64,000 bases of DNA from CAWJPW01 sp963844845 (GCA_963844845.1 CAWJPW010000011.1:310001-374000), one strand, 5' to 3'. Positions 41,925 to 50,090 are shown, counted from the first letter of the stretch. The notes: generated from the letters alone by a model not told the origin. Made by a program: numbers and translations.

Positions 41925-42491
41925 ATGCCGGCACGAATCCTCAGCGAGCACCACATCGGTGCGGTCTCGGTGGCCGCTGTCCTCGGTGACATCACCGAGG
42001 AGCCCGTCGAGGCCATCGTCAACGCCGCCAACTCATCCCTTGAGCACGGCGGCGGTCTGGCCGCCGCCATTGTCCGCCGCGGCGGACCTACCATCGCCAA
42101 GGAGTCGAGGTCCATCGCTCCCGTACCGGTGGGTGGGGCCGGAGTTACCAGCGGAGGCGACCTGCCGGCCCAATGGGTAATTCACGCGGTGGGCCCACGC
42201 TGGGGCGAGGGATCCGAGGAGCCCAAGCTCCGCTCGGCAGTGCGTTCCAGCCTCGACTGCGCCGCCAAGCTGGCGGCGCGTTCCATCTCGCTGCCCGCCC
42301 TGTCCACCGGGATCTTCGGCTATCCCAAGGAGGAGGGAACCCGCGTCATCGTCGACGGCGTGCTGGCCTGGCTGCGCGCCCATCCGAGCTCGTCCTTCGC
42401 CACGATCCGCCTCACCGCCGTCGACGAACCCACCGCCTCGCTCTTCGCCCGCGCCCTGAGCCAAGCGTCTCAGAACCAGCCGGTTGAGTAG
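41925..42491 (+). CDS. Macrodomain protein (ADP-ribose-binding, possible hydrolase)
   Basis: 188 aa. The macrodomain fold is clear: VLGDITEEPVEAIVNAANSSLEHGGGLAAAIVRRGG, then VTSGGDLPAQWVIHAVGPRW and SISLPALSTGIFGYPKEEGTRVI. NAANSxLxHGGGVA and STGIFGYP are the ligand-binding loops of MacroD/YmdB-type proteins that bind ADP-ribose or O-acetyl-ADP-ribose and may remove ADP-ribose. A sirtuin, a producer of O-acetyl-ADP-ribose, is encoded at 5.1 kb; a functional link is plausible but not shown. GAGGTG 5 nt before ATG 41925 fixes the start. Confidence 0.9.
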   Translation: MPARILSEHHIGAVSVAAVLGDITEEPVEAIVNAANSSLEHGGGLAAAIVRRGGPTIAKESRSIAPVPVGGAGVTSGGDLPAQWVIHAVGPRWGEGSEEPKLRSAVRSSLDCAAKLAARSISLPALSTGIFGYPKEEGTRVIVDGVLAWLRAHPSSSFATIRLTAVDEPTASLFARALSQASQNQPVE

Positions 42492-42514
42492 TTTGTAGGC
42501 CTCTGTGCTACAAT
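42484..42514 (+). promoter_or_regulatory. Promoter of the leucyl aminopeptidase gene
   Basis: TTGAGT (42484-42489), 19 bp, TACAAT (42509-42514). The -35 box overlaps the stop of the macrodomain gene. AAGGAGGG lies further down, before ATG 42555. Confidence 0.5.
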
Positions 42515-42554
42515 TCGCCGCTGGATGGCGCAGGAAGGAGGGAAAGATCACCAC

Positions 42555-44045
42555 ATGGCTGATCTTTACCAATACCGCGATACCCCTGATGAACCCCTCG
42601 ACTGCCTGTACGTGCTCCTGTGCTCAGGCACCGACCCGCTTGCCGGCCTCGAGTTCTCCGCCAAGGAGCGCAAGGCGCTCAAGGAGAAGATGGCGGCCCT
42701 GAAGCCTCAGGGCCAAGAGGGCGAGCTCATCTCCGGCGAGTGCCCGCTTCCCATCGCTCACCGCCTCACCTTCGTTGGCGCGGGCGAGGAACGCGAGCTG
42801 TCGCACGCACGGCTGCGCGGCGCTCTCGGCCGGGTGCTCGGGCAGGCAACCAAGAACCGCGAGTACCAGATCGCACTGGGCATACCGGTTCGCATCCACG
42901 GCCTTGCCGATGCCGAGTCCCGCCTCTTCGCCCTCTTAGAAGCAGCGGTGGCGGACTACACCTTCGACCACTTCAAGTCGCGCAAGAACGAGTTCGACAA
43001 GATCGACGGCCTGCACGTCATTCCGCTGGCCGGCGAGACCACGGAGGAGCTCGGCGAGCGCCTCGACCGGGTCCGCCTGCTGCGCAACTCGGTGTACATG
43101 GCCCGCGACCTCGGCAACCGCCCCGCCAACGACCTGACGCCCGAGGCGCTCGCCTCGGCCGCACGCGAGTCCTGCGAGGAGCAGGCCGGGCTGCGAGTCA
43201 CGATCATGGGGCCCAAGGAGCTGGCCAAGGAGAAGATGGGCGGCATCCTCGGGGTCAGCCAGGGCTCCGTTCAGGAGCCTCGCCTCATCATCGTCGAGCA
43301 CCGCCCCAAAAAGCCCAAGAAGTCCGTCGTCCTCGTGGGAAAGGGCGTGACCTTTGACACCGGAGGCATCTCGATCAAGCCCTCCAAGGACATGGGCTGG
43401 ATGAAGTACGACATGTGCGGCGCCGCCACGGTGCTCGCCATCATGCGCGGCGTCGCCCAGATGGAGCTGCCCATCAAGGTGGTCGGGCTCATCCCGTCGG
43501 CCGAGAACATGCCGTCCGGCAGCTCGCTCAAGCCCGGCGACATCATCACCCTCGCCAACGGCAAGACCGTCGAGGTGGACAACACCGACGCCGAGGGCCG
43601 GCTGCTGCTCGCCGACGCGCTGTCCTACGCCGAGCGCTTCAACCCCGACATCATCATCGACTACGCCACGCTCACCGGAGCGTGCGTGGTGGCTCTCGGG
43701 CACGAGGCCGCCGGCGTCATGGGCAACGACGACGAGCTCCTAGAGACCCTCAAGAAGCTCGGCGAGGAGGTCGGCGAGCGAACCTGGCCACTGCCGTTGT
43801 ACGACGAGTACCTGGCGTACCTGAAGAGTGAGTGGGCCGACCTCAAGAACGCCGGCAGCCGCTGGGGCGGAGTGGTAACCGCCGGGACGTTCCTCAAGCA
43901 GTTCGTGCCCGAGAAGGTCTCGTGGGCGCACCTCGACGTCGCCGGCACCGCCTACCTGGAGAGCGCCCGCAACGGCCTCCCGGTCGGTGCCACAGGCTTC
44001 GGCGTCGTCCTCACGCTGACGTGGCTGGAGAGGTTGCTTCAGTAG
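42555..44045 (+). CDS. pepA: Leucyl aminopeptidase (peptidase M17)
   Basis: 496 aa. The C-terminal catalytic domain has VGKGVTFDTGGISIKPSKDM, the metal-binding D in MKYDMCGAATV, the signature NTDAEGRLLLADAL, and GACVVALGHEAAGVMG. The N-terminal about 170 residues are the variable macrodomain-like regulatory fold of M17 enzymes. It removes N-terminal residues from peptides using two metal ions and is normally a cytosolic hexamer. ATG 42555 follows AAGGAGGG by 9 nt; an in-frame ATG at 42525 precedes that ribosome-binding site. A terminator follows the gene. Confidence 0.95.
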   Translation: MADLYQYRDTPDEPLDCLYVLLCSGTDPLAGLEFSAKERKALKEKMAALKPQGQEGELISGECPLPIAHRLTFVGAGEERELSHARLRGALGRVLGQATKNREYQIALGIPVRIHGLADAESRLFALLEAAVADYTFDHFKSRKNEFDKIDGLHVIPLAGETTEELGERLDRVRLLRNSVYMARDLGNRPANDLTPEALASAARESCEEQAGLRVTIMGPKELAKEKMGGILGVSQGSVQEPRLIIVEHRPKKPKKSVVLVGKGVTFDTGGISIKPSKDMGWMKYDMCGAATVLAIMRGVAQMELPIKVVGLIPSAENMPSGSSLKPGDIITLANGKTVEVDNTDAEGRLLLADALSYAERFNPDIIIDYATLTGACVVALGHEAAGVMGNDDELLETLKKLGEEVGERTWPLPLYDEYLAYLKSEWADLKNAGSRWGGVVTAGTFLKQFVPEKVSWAHLDVAGTAYLESARNGLPVGATGFGVVLTLTWLERLLQ

Positions 44046-44074
44046 CCCTTGCCGCAACCGAGCAGATGATTCGA

Positions 44075-44112
44075 GAGGCGCCGGTTCTCCGGCGCCTCGT
44101 GCTTTCGTTCTC
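44075..44112 (+). terminator. Rho-independent terminator after pepA
   Basis: GAGGCGCCGG (44075-44084), loop TTCT, CCGGCGCCTC (44089-44098), then a T-rich GTGCTTTCGTTCT stretch. Confidence 0.7.
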
Positions 44113-44142
44113 TTGCCTCTGGCGCTTGGGCTGTGGTACTTT
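44113..44142 (+). promoter_or_regulatory. Promoter of the tRNA-Gly gene
   Basis: TTGCCT (44113-44118), 18 bp, TACTTT (44137-44142), 12 bp before the tRNA 5' end. Confidence 0.5.
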
Positions 44143-44154
44143 TCCCGGTGCTGA

Positions 44155-44230
44155 GCGGGCATAACTCAGCTGGTAGAGTGTCAGCTTCCCAAGCTGAAAG
44201 TCGCGGGTTCGAATCCCGTTGCCCGCTCCA
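44155..44230 (+). tRNA. tRNA-Gly (anticodon CCC), CCA encoded
   Basis: A 76-nt cloverleaf. Acceptor stem GCGGGCA/TGCCCGC, D arm with CTCAGCTGGTAGAG, anticodon stem TCAGC/GCTGA around loop TTCCCAA (anticodon CCC, reading GGG), T arm GCGGGTTCGAATCCCGT, discriminator T and an encoded CCA. It lies between the pepA terminator and the bactofilin gene. Confidence 0.93.
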
Positions 44231-44263
44231 CCACTTCCCTCGTCCACGTCAGGGAGCAACCAC

Positions 44264-44800
44264 ATGGGCCTGTTCGGAGACAAGAACCCCCAGCCGGCGC
44301 CGCAGACCCCCACCCCGACACCGGGGCGACCCGCGCAGAGCCCCACCTCAGCCACCACCGGTATCACCATCGTGGCGCAGTCGAGCCGCATGGCCGGAAA
44401 GCTCTCGGGCTCAGCCGACATCCACGTCGCCGGCAGCCTCGAGGGTGAGGTGGACGCCAGCGGACAGCTCATCATCGCCGAGAGCGGCCGGGTGGCGGCC
44501 ACCCTGCACGCGCGGGTGATCATCGTCGCCGGCAGTGTCAAGGGTGACGTCTCCGCCGACGAGAAGATCCAGCTCAAGCCTTCCGCGAAGCTGCACGGCA
44601 ACATCACCGCACCGCGCATCCTCATCGAGGAGGGCGCCACCTTCGAAGGCCAGGTCTTCATGAAGTCGCCGGAGGGGCGTCCGGACGGCAAGGCGAAGGG
44701 TGCTGAGCAGGAGGGGCGCAAGGACGGCGGCAAGGAAGCGAAGGGGGCTCCCAACGGCCAATCGCAGAGCTCCTCGGCTGCCCGCAACCACAACCGCTAG
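44264..44800 (+). CDS. Bactofilin (polymer-forming cytoskeletal protein)
   Basis: 178 aa. A Pro/Thr-rich N-terminal tail (about 1-35) and a charged Gly/Lys-rich C-terminal tail flank a right-handed beta-helix core with short repeats such as GKLSGSADIHVAGSLEGEV, GQLIIAESGRVAATLHARVIIVAGSVKGDV and KIQLKPSAKLHGNITAPRILIEEGATFEG. Bactofilins polymerise without nucleotide and organise cell-wall synthesis, shape or polar structures. Length and layout are typical. GGAG lies about 8 nt before ATG 44264. It is transcribed downstream of the tRNA gene and could be read through from it. Confidence 0.92.
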   Translation: MGLFGDKNPQPAPQTPTPTPGRPAQSPTSATTGITIVAQSSRMAGKLSGSADIHVAGSLEGEVDASGQLIIAESGRVAATLHARVIIVAGSVKGDVSADEKIQLKPSAKLHGNITAPRILIEEGATFEGQVFMKSPEGRPDGKAKGAEQEGRKDGGKEAKGAPNGQSQSSSAARNHNR

Positions 44801-44805
44801 ACACG

Positions 44806-44834
44806 TTGACACTGCCGGGCGGCCGACCTAGCAT
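44806..44834 (+). promoter_or_regulatory. Sigma-70-type promoter of the aminotransferase gene
   Basis: TTGACA (44806-44811), exactly 17 bp, TAGCAT (44829-44834). One of the two best -35/-10 matches in the window. Confidence 0.65.
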
Positions 44835-44877
44835 CCAGCCGAGAGGCGCGCCCGGCCACGCGCCCCGGGAGCTCTGA

Positions 44878-46077
44878 ATGGACAACCGCCCGCCCCTATC
44901 GCAGCGCGCCCTCACCATCCCCGCCAGCCCCATCCGCAAGCTAGTGCCTTACTCCCTGCAGGCCAAGCAGCGCGGGGTCCACGTCTTCCACCTCAACATC
45001 GGCCAGCCCGACCTGCCCACGATCCCGGCAGGGCTCAGGGCGCTGCGCGAGCTACGCTCGGAAGTTGTCGCGTACGGCCTCTCCCAGGGCGACCAGGCCC
45101 TCAGTGCGGCGCTCATCAAGTACTTCGGCGCACTGGGTATCCACCTCGAGGATCACCACATCGTGGTGACCACCGGCGGCTCCGAGGCCATCAGCTTCGC
45201 CATGATGGCCATGGGCGACGAGGGCGACGAGTTCATCGTGCCCGAGCCCTTCTACACGAACTACAACGGCTTCGCCATCACCTCCGGCGTCCACCTCGTG
45301 CCCATCACCACCCGTCCGGAGGACGGCTACCGCTGCCCTGGCGCCGCCCAGTTCGAGGAGAAGATCACGCCCCGCACGCGGGCGATCATCGTCAACTCGC
45401 CAAACAACCCCACCGGGGTGGTGTACAGCCGCGAGGAGATGGAGCGCATCGCCGAGGTGGCCGAGCGCCACAACCTCTACGTGCTCTCGGATGAGGTCTA
45501 TCGCGAGTTCACCTTCGACGGGCTCGAGGCCACCAGCATCCTCGAGCTGCCCGGCATGGACGAGCGCGCGGTGATCATCGACTCCATCTCCAAGCGGTTC
45601 TCCGCCTGTGGCGCCCGCGTCGGCTGCGTGATCAGCCGCAACAACCGGCTCATGGAAGCGATCCTGCGCTACGCCCAGGCTCGTCTGAGCCCTCCGGCCC
45701 TGGGCCAGGTCGTGGCCACCGCCGCCTACAACGACGACGGCGACTACATCGAGCAGGCGCGTCTGCGCTACCAGGGCCGCCGCGACGTCGTCTACCGCCG
45801 TATCCAGGCCATCGACGGCGTCGTCTGCAAGAAGCCCCAGGGCGCCTTCTACGCACTGGTCAAGCTGCCGGTGGACGACGCCGAGCGCTTCGCCAAGTGG
45901 ATGCTCACCGACTTCAGCCTCGACGCCCGCACCGTGATGGTGGCGCCCGGCCCGGGCTTCTACGCCACTCCGGGGCTCGGCACGCAGGAGGTGCGGATCG
46001 CCTACGTCCTCAACCGCGAGGAGCTCGAGCAGGCGATGGACGTCCTGGTGGCGGGCATCCAGGCCTACAACTCGTAG
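44878..46077 (+). CDS. PLP-dependent aminotransferase, class I/II (aspartate aminotransferase-like)
   Basis: 399 aa. Motifs of fold-type I aminotransferases: LNIGQPDLPTIP at the N-terminus, VTTGGSEAISFAM, the NSPNNPTGVVYSREEM stretch, LSDEVYREFTF with the PLP-binding Asp and Tyr, the Schiff-base Lys in SISKRFSACGARVG, and the substrate-binding Arg in VRIAYVLNREEL. It probably transfers amino groups between aspartate, aromatic or branched amino acids and 2-oxoglutarate; the preference cannot be read reliably. It is monocistronic with its own promoter (TTGACA-17-TAGCAT). GGGAG 6 nt before the ATG is the likely ribosome-binding site. Confidence 0.92.
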   Translation: MDNRPPLSQRALTIPASPIRKLVPYSLQAKQRGVHVFHLNIGQPDLPTIPAGLRALRELRSEVVAYGLSQGDQALSAALIKYFGALGIHLEDHHIVVTTGGSEAISFAMMAMGDEGDEFIVPEPFYTNYNGFAITSGVHLVPITTRPEDGYRCPGAAQFEEKITPRTRAIIVNSPNNPTGVVYSREEMERIAEVAERHNLYVLSDEVYREFTFDGLEATSILELPGMDERAVIIDSISKRFSACGARVGCVISRNNRLMEAILRYAQARLSPPALGQVVATAAYNDDGDYIEQARLRYQGRRDVVYRRIQAIDGVVCKKPQGAFYALVKLPVDDAERFAKWMLTDFSLDARTVMVAPGPGFYATPGLGTQEVRIAYVLNREELEQAMDVLVAGIQAYNS

Positions 46078-46189
46078 GCGCCCGCAGCCTGCGTCGGGCC
46101 TCTGCTGCGACCGCGAGCACGCCCGCCGTCGCGGTCTCGCGACGAAGCCTGACGGAAACTACGTGCTTGGAGTCTGAGCGGAGGCGAAC

Positions 46190-47428
46190 CTACTCGTCGA
46201 GAGAGGGGCGCAGCGCGCTGTGGTGAGGTGGTGACGGCTCGTCGTGCTCCTCCTCGAGCTCGAGCTCGAGCTCGGAGTCGTCGCCGACCGCCGCCGGGAT
46301 CGGGGCGGGGGCCCCGCTGGCCGCGGCCGCCGCTGCCGCCGCAAAGAGCGGCCGGTAATGGTCGCGGTAGATCGACACCAGGGTGAGGAACACGGTCATC
46401 AGCAGCGGCCCGAGGATCAATCCCACCGGTCCGAAGGCGTCGAGCCCGCCCAACAGCGAGAGGAACACCAGCAGGATGTGCATGTGCATCCGTCGTCCCA
46501 CCAGCGCCGGCTTCATCCAGTACTCCACCACGGTGGAGATGATGACGAGCGGCACGAACACCAGCAGCGCACGGTTGAGGTCACCGGCGAGGACGAGCCA
46601 CAGGGTCACCGGCAGGTACACCAGCGAGATACCGATCACCGGGATGAAGGCGAGGACCGCCATCACCACGCCCCACAGGACCGGGCCGGGGATGTCCAGC
46701 GCCGCGAACACCAGCCCTCCGGCGAGCCCCTGGATGACACCGGCGAGCCCGTTACCCAATAGCAACGAGTTGGCCATGTCGGTGAAGCGCCGCGCCATCA
46801 GGCGCTGCTGCTCCGCCGGCATCGGCAGTGTCATACCGAACCACTCGCGGAGCGCGCCCCCATCCACGAAGAGGTAGTAGAGGATGACGACCCAGAAGAA
46901 GAACCCGAGAACCAGCCGAACCAGCCCCTTGGCCAGCGCCACTCCCTGCCGGTAGAAAAACCCGCCGAGCTTCACACCGAGGCTGCCCATGGCGCGGTAG
47001 ACCTCGTCCGGGGTCACGTCGAGCCCGAGCGGGGCGAGCAGACGGTTGACCCGTTCGAGGGTCTCCCGGTTGCTGTCCAGCATCTCGCGCATGTTGTGCT
47101 GAGTGAGGTCGACGGTCGTCATCTGGTAGAAGCCGAGCGCCTCGCGCGAGACCGCCTGTACCGTGAGGAACATCGGCACCAGAACCGCCACCATGAGCAG
47201 GAGACACATGGCCACCGCAGCCAGTCGCCGGCGCCCGCCGAGGCTTGCCACGAGGCCACGGAAGGGCTGATAGAGCAGGCCCACCGCCACCAGCGCCATG
47301 AGGATCACCGCCAGGAAAGGCAGTAGGATCCGCACGACCACGGCGACCGCCACCAGAAACAGTGCCACGAACGTGAGGAGCACTGGCAGCCGCGGCCGCA
47401 CCGGCGCAGACGCACTCGTACTCTCCAT
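46190..47428 (-). CDS. AI-2E family (PerM-like) transporter
   Basis: 412 aa with about seven membrane helices. Family landmarks: PFLAVILMALVAVGLLYQPF near the start, the long soluble loop (about 110-190), then VVMAVLAFIPVIGISLVYLP and LVGRRMHMHILLVFLSLLGGLDAFGPVGLILGPLLMTVF, which is the PF01594 signature. Members export autoinducer-2 or act as Na+/H+ antiporters; no luxS is present, so the substrate is open. The C-terminus is unusual: a run of eight alanines, a Pro-rich piece and an acidic tract (SELELELEEEHDE). GGGAGGATGAGG lies upstream of ATG 47428. Confidence 0.88.
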   Translation of the reverse strand: MESTSASAPVRPRLPVLLTFVALFLVAVAVVVRILLPFLAVILMALVAVGLLYQPFRGLVASLGGRRRLAAVAMCLLLMVAVLVPMFLTVQAVSREALGFYQMTTVDLTQHNMREMLDSNRETLERVNRLLAPLGLDVTPDEVYRAMGSLGVKLGGFFYRQGVALAKGLVRLVLGFFFWVVILYYLFVDGGALREWFGMTLPMPAEQQRLMARRFTDMANSLLLGNGLAGVIQGLAGGLVFAALDIPGPVLWGVVMAVLAFIPVIGISLVYLPVTLWLVLAGDLNRALLVFVPLVIISTVVEYWMKPALVGRRMHMHILLVFLSLLGGLDAFGPVGLILGPLLMTVFLTLVSIYRDHYRPLFAAAAAAAASGAPAPIPAAVGDDSELELELEEEHDEPSPPHHSALRPSLDE

Positions 47429-47490
47429 GACCTCATCCTCCCGCACTGGTCGTCGAGACGTCAAGGAGCGGGCGTGGATACGTGCCGGGT

Positions 47491-47632
47491 AAAGAGTGAA
47501 GAGAAAAGAGTAAAGAGTCCCCCCACCCACCCTCGCCGGAACCGACCGCCAACCATGGCGCCGAGCTCTGCACAGCTGGTGAGAGGCGAGTCAAGAGGTC
47601 GAGCGCGCGACCCTTTACTCTTCACTTTTCAC
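47491..47632. repeat. Element bounded by inverted GAGTAAA-type repeats
   Basis: GTAAAGAGTGAAGAGAAAAG with TAAAGAGT (left, from 47491) is matched inversely by CCCTTTACTCTTCACTTTTC (to about 47632), enclosing about 95 bp with no gene. The same GAGTGAA heptads form the 3' end of the MEMO-like gene (3824-3844). A GC-rich hairpin (GGCGGCGGAGCCGCC) follows immediately and reaches the cytochrome stop codon. Confidence 0.6.
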
Positions 47633-47662
47633 CTGAACGGGGGCGGCGGAGCCGCCCTCCGT

Positions 47663-49147
47663 TCACGACTCGTGCGCCTGCGCCAGCTGGGTCAGCTCGC
47701 CCGGCAGATCGGGCCGCGTCGCGCTGTCCTCGACGATGAACGCGTGGCAGGTGTCGCAGTCCTGCGGGATGACGTGCTTACCGTCCGCCGTGGACATCTC
47801 CGAGTCGTGGCAGCGCCAGCAGCCCGGGAAGTCGTCGTGGCCGATGTTGTACGGATGGGTCTCCCAGTTCGTCTTCATCTCCGGGAAGACGCTGCGCCCG
47901 TAAACCCGCGCAGCCTCGTCCGCCGAGCGCTCCACCACCGACTTCTTGCTCTCCCATACGTCGGGCTGCTGCTCCTTGTAGTACTGGAGCACCGCGTCCT
48001 TCACCGCCTTCATACCGGCGGCGTGGGAGGGGTAGTCGCCCTTGATCGCCTCCAGCGCCTGCTTCTTGTAGTAGGGCAGCGAGACGAACTCGGGGAAGTC
48101 CTCGAGCACCTGGTCCAGGGCCTTGGCCGGCACCAGGAAGTGGTGGGTCGGCCGGTTGTGGCAGTCGATGCAGTCCATCGTCCGGGCCTCGGCGATCTGC
48201 TGGTCGGTGACCTTGTCATCGCCGTCGCGCGTGTACACGCGGGTCGTCCCGTCGGGCAGCGTGAGCCGCACCCAGTACATCTCCTGATGCTTCTCGTCGG
48301 AGACGTACTCGATCTTGTTGTCCGAGTAGATGTGCCACCAGTGGATGCCGCCGTGGGCGCCGAGGTCCAGCGAACCGCCCCCCGTCTTGATGAGCATCGC
48401 GTTGTAGCTCGGCGTGTTGGCCTCGTCGGTACCGAAGCGGGCGAACACCCAGAGCTTGTCGCCGTGGTGCTTCTTGGGCCAGTGGCAGTGCTCGCAGGTG
48501 GCCTGGGCCGGGCGCAGGTTCTTCACCGGAGTCTCGATGGGTCGGTCGTAGGTGTCGAAGGTCGTCTTCCACACCTGGCGCAGGCCGTCGAGCTTGGACT
48601 TCACGAACCACGACGCGCCGGGGCCGATGTGGCACTCCACGCACTCCACCCGTGAGTGCGGCGACTGCTGATACGCGGTGTACTCGGGCTGCATGAGGGA
48701 GTGGCAAGTGGTACCGCAGAACTGCGCCGTGTCCATGTACGACACGCCTTTGTACGAAGCCACCCCGAGGATCAGCATGTTGAGGGCGGTGAGACCGAGG
48801 ATGATGCCGGCGAAGCGGCGCAGCTCTCGGTTGTTGAAGTCGAGATGCGGGTAACGATCGAGCTCTTCGGCAGTCGCTCCCGCCTTGCGGAGCTTGCGGC
48901 TTCGGCGCAGCATGCCGATCGGGATGAGCAGCAGGCCAACCACGAAGAAAGCAGGCAGGATGAGGAACGAGATGATGTTGGCGTAGGGGTTCTGAATCCC
49001 TACCCATACCCCCATCATGAAGAACCCGATGATGGTCAGCGCCGACACCGTCGTCAGGACGATGCCGATGATCGTGACGGCGTTGTTGGCGTAGTTGAAG
49101 AGCCGGCCGAAGAATGCCCGCTTGCTCCCAGAGCGCTCTGCAGTCAT
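47663..49147 (-). CDS. Six-haem NapC/NirT-type membrane cytochrome c
   Basis: 494 aa from ATG 49147 (AAGGAGGGG just upstream). Three N-terminal hydrophobic segments (AVTIIGIVLTTVSALTIIGF, ANIISFLILPAFFVVGLLLI, FAGIILGLTALNMLILGVA) precede a periplasmic part with six haem-attachment motifs: FCGTTCH (CX3CH), CVECH, CEHCH, CIDCH, CWRCH and CDTCH. NapC/NirT quinol dehydrogenases usually have four haems, so this is an enlarged member, resembling cytochromes that pass quinol electrons to periplasmic reductases or out of the cell. HIYSDNKIEYVSDEKHQEMYWV lies between haems 3 and 4. No reductase gene is adjacent; the polyferredoxin at 6.7 kb is another possible quinol-linked component. The terminal acceptor is unknown. 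Confidence 0.88.
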   Translation of the reverse strand: MTAERSGSKRAFFGRLFNYANNAVTIIGIVLTTVSALTIIGFFMMGVWVGIQNPYANIISFLILPAFFVVGLLLIPIGMLRRSRKLRKAGATAEELDRYPHLDFNNRELRRFAGIILGLTALNMLILGVASYKGVSYMDTAQFCGTTCHSLMQPEYTAYQQSPHSRVECVECHIGPGASWFVKSKLDGLRQVWKTTFDTYDRPIETPVKNLRPAQATCEHCHWPKKHHGDKLWVFARFGTDEANTPSYNAMLIKTGGGSLDLGAHGGIHWWHIYSDNKIEYVSDEKHQEMYWVRLTLPDGTTRVYTRDGDDKVTDQQIAEARTMDCIDCHNRPTHHFLVPAKALDQVLEDFPEFVSLPYYKKQALEAIKGDYPSHAAGMKAVKDAVLQYYKEQQPDVWESKKSVVERSADEAARVYGRSVFPEMKTNWETHPYNIGHDDFPGCWRCHDSEMSTADGKHVIPQDCDTCHAFIVEDSATRPDLPGELTQLAQAHES

Positions 49148-49390
49148 ATCCCCTCCTTGTGCAATAGCCGCAGCGGGCGGCCACGGGCTCCCTGAGCCCT
49201 GCAAATAGTATCAGGACCTCGAAGAAGAGAATGCGCGGGAAGGAGCGAATCATGCCGCCCGGGTTGCGAAGCCCTCCCGCAATCTCCGGACAGGGGGTTC
49301 GCTTCGCAGCGCTCCGTGATTCCCAGGGCGCGGTGATCGCGCTACACGAGACGGCGACACGAGGCGGCGGTCGGTAGCCGCGACCGGAAC

Positions 49391-49858
49391 CGACACCGTT
49401 CCGGAGCGAGGGTCCCCCGGAGCAGGCACCCTCCGGCGGGCGTGCCGTCCTTGGCGTCTTCACTGGCGCGCGGTCTCCCTTGTGACGCGTTGGTGGGAAA
49501 CGCCAAGGGGGGCTCCCACGGCCCGAAGCGCCCGGAGCATCCGCCCCGAACGACCAGGGAGGCGACTCGGCGAGCCCGCGTGTCTGCCCGAGCTTCGTCG
49601 CGAGACCGCGGAGCCGACTGTCAGGGTGGCGATTCGACCAAGGCGCCGCCGAGACGTAGCAGCGCTACGTCGCAGGCGGCACCGCCGGGCGAAGCGTCGC
49701 CCTGGCCGGTGGATCCGCCGTCGCAGCAGATGATCGGGCAGACACGCGGGCGTCAAGGGCCCGGGGCCGGCCGTGCCGCCGTCTGCCTCCTCGTGCCGCT
49801 GCCGGCCCCGGGACCGCGCCGACGGGCGGCGGCAGGGCCGCCGCCCGGGAGCCGGGGT
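49391..49858 (+). repeat. Composite structured repeat, locus 4 (D-B-linker-A with a nested 17-bp inverted repeat)
   Basis: D (CCGGAGCAGGCACCCTCCGG), B (CCTTGGCGT 49449-49457 with ACGCCAAGG 49500-49508), linker, and A in two halves ending at the GGGCGGCGGC-type hairpin near 49820-49850. C is absent. Between the A halves is a perfect 17-bp inverted repeat, CCCGCGTGTCTGCCCGA (49575-49591) and its complement (49734-49750), enclosing further stems (GACGTAGC-AGC-GCTACGTC). The rest of the gap 49148-50061 holds a CCGCAA-type hexamer repeat (about 49921-49952) and no gene. Confidence 0.75.
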
Positions 49859-50061
49859 TGGGAGTATCAGGAGCCGACACGGTGGCCGGGACCTCGACCG
49901 CGGCCGGGGCCGTTGGCCGCGACCGCAACCGCAGCCGCAACCGCAACCGCGGCACCCTGGCGCCACCGGCGTGCGCGGCGATTCCATCCAGACGCGCGTC
50001 CTCCGCAAGCCGTTGTTATCGGTCATGTCAAAGAATTTTCCAGCTTGAGTTAGATGAATCC

Positions 50062-50090
50062 TTGACATTATCTAGACATCGCATTACATT
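50062..50090 (+). promoter_or_regulatory. Strong sigma-70-type promoter of the fasciclin gene
   Basis: TTGACA (50062-50067), 17 bp, TACATT (50085-50090), in an AT-rich island. The predicted 5' leader contains a GGATGC-ACC-GCATCC hairpin (50103-50117) before the GGGAGGAAG ribosome-binding site. Confidence 0.7.
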
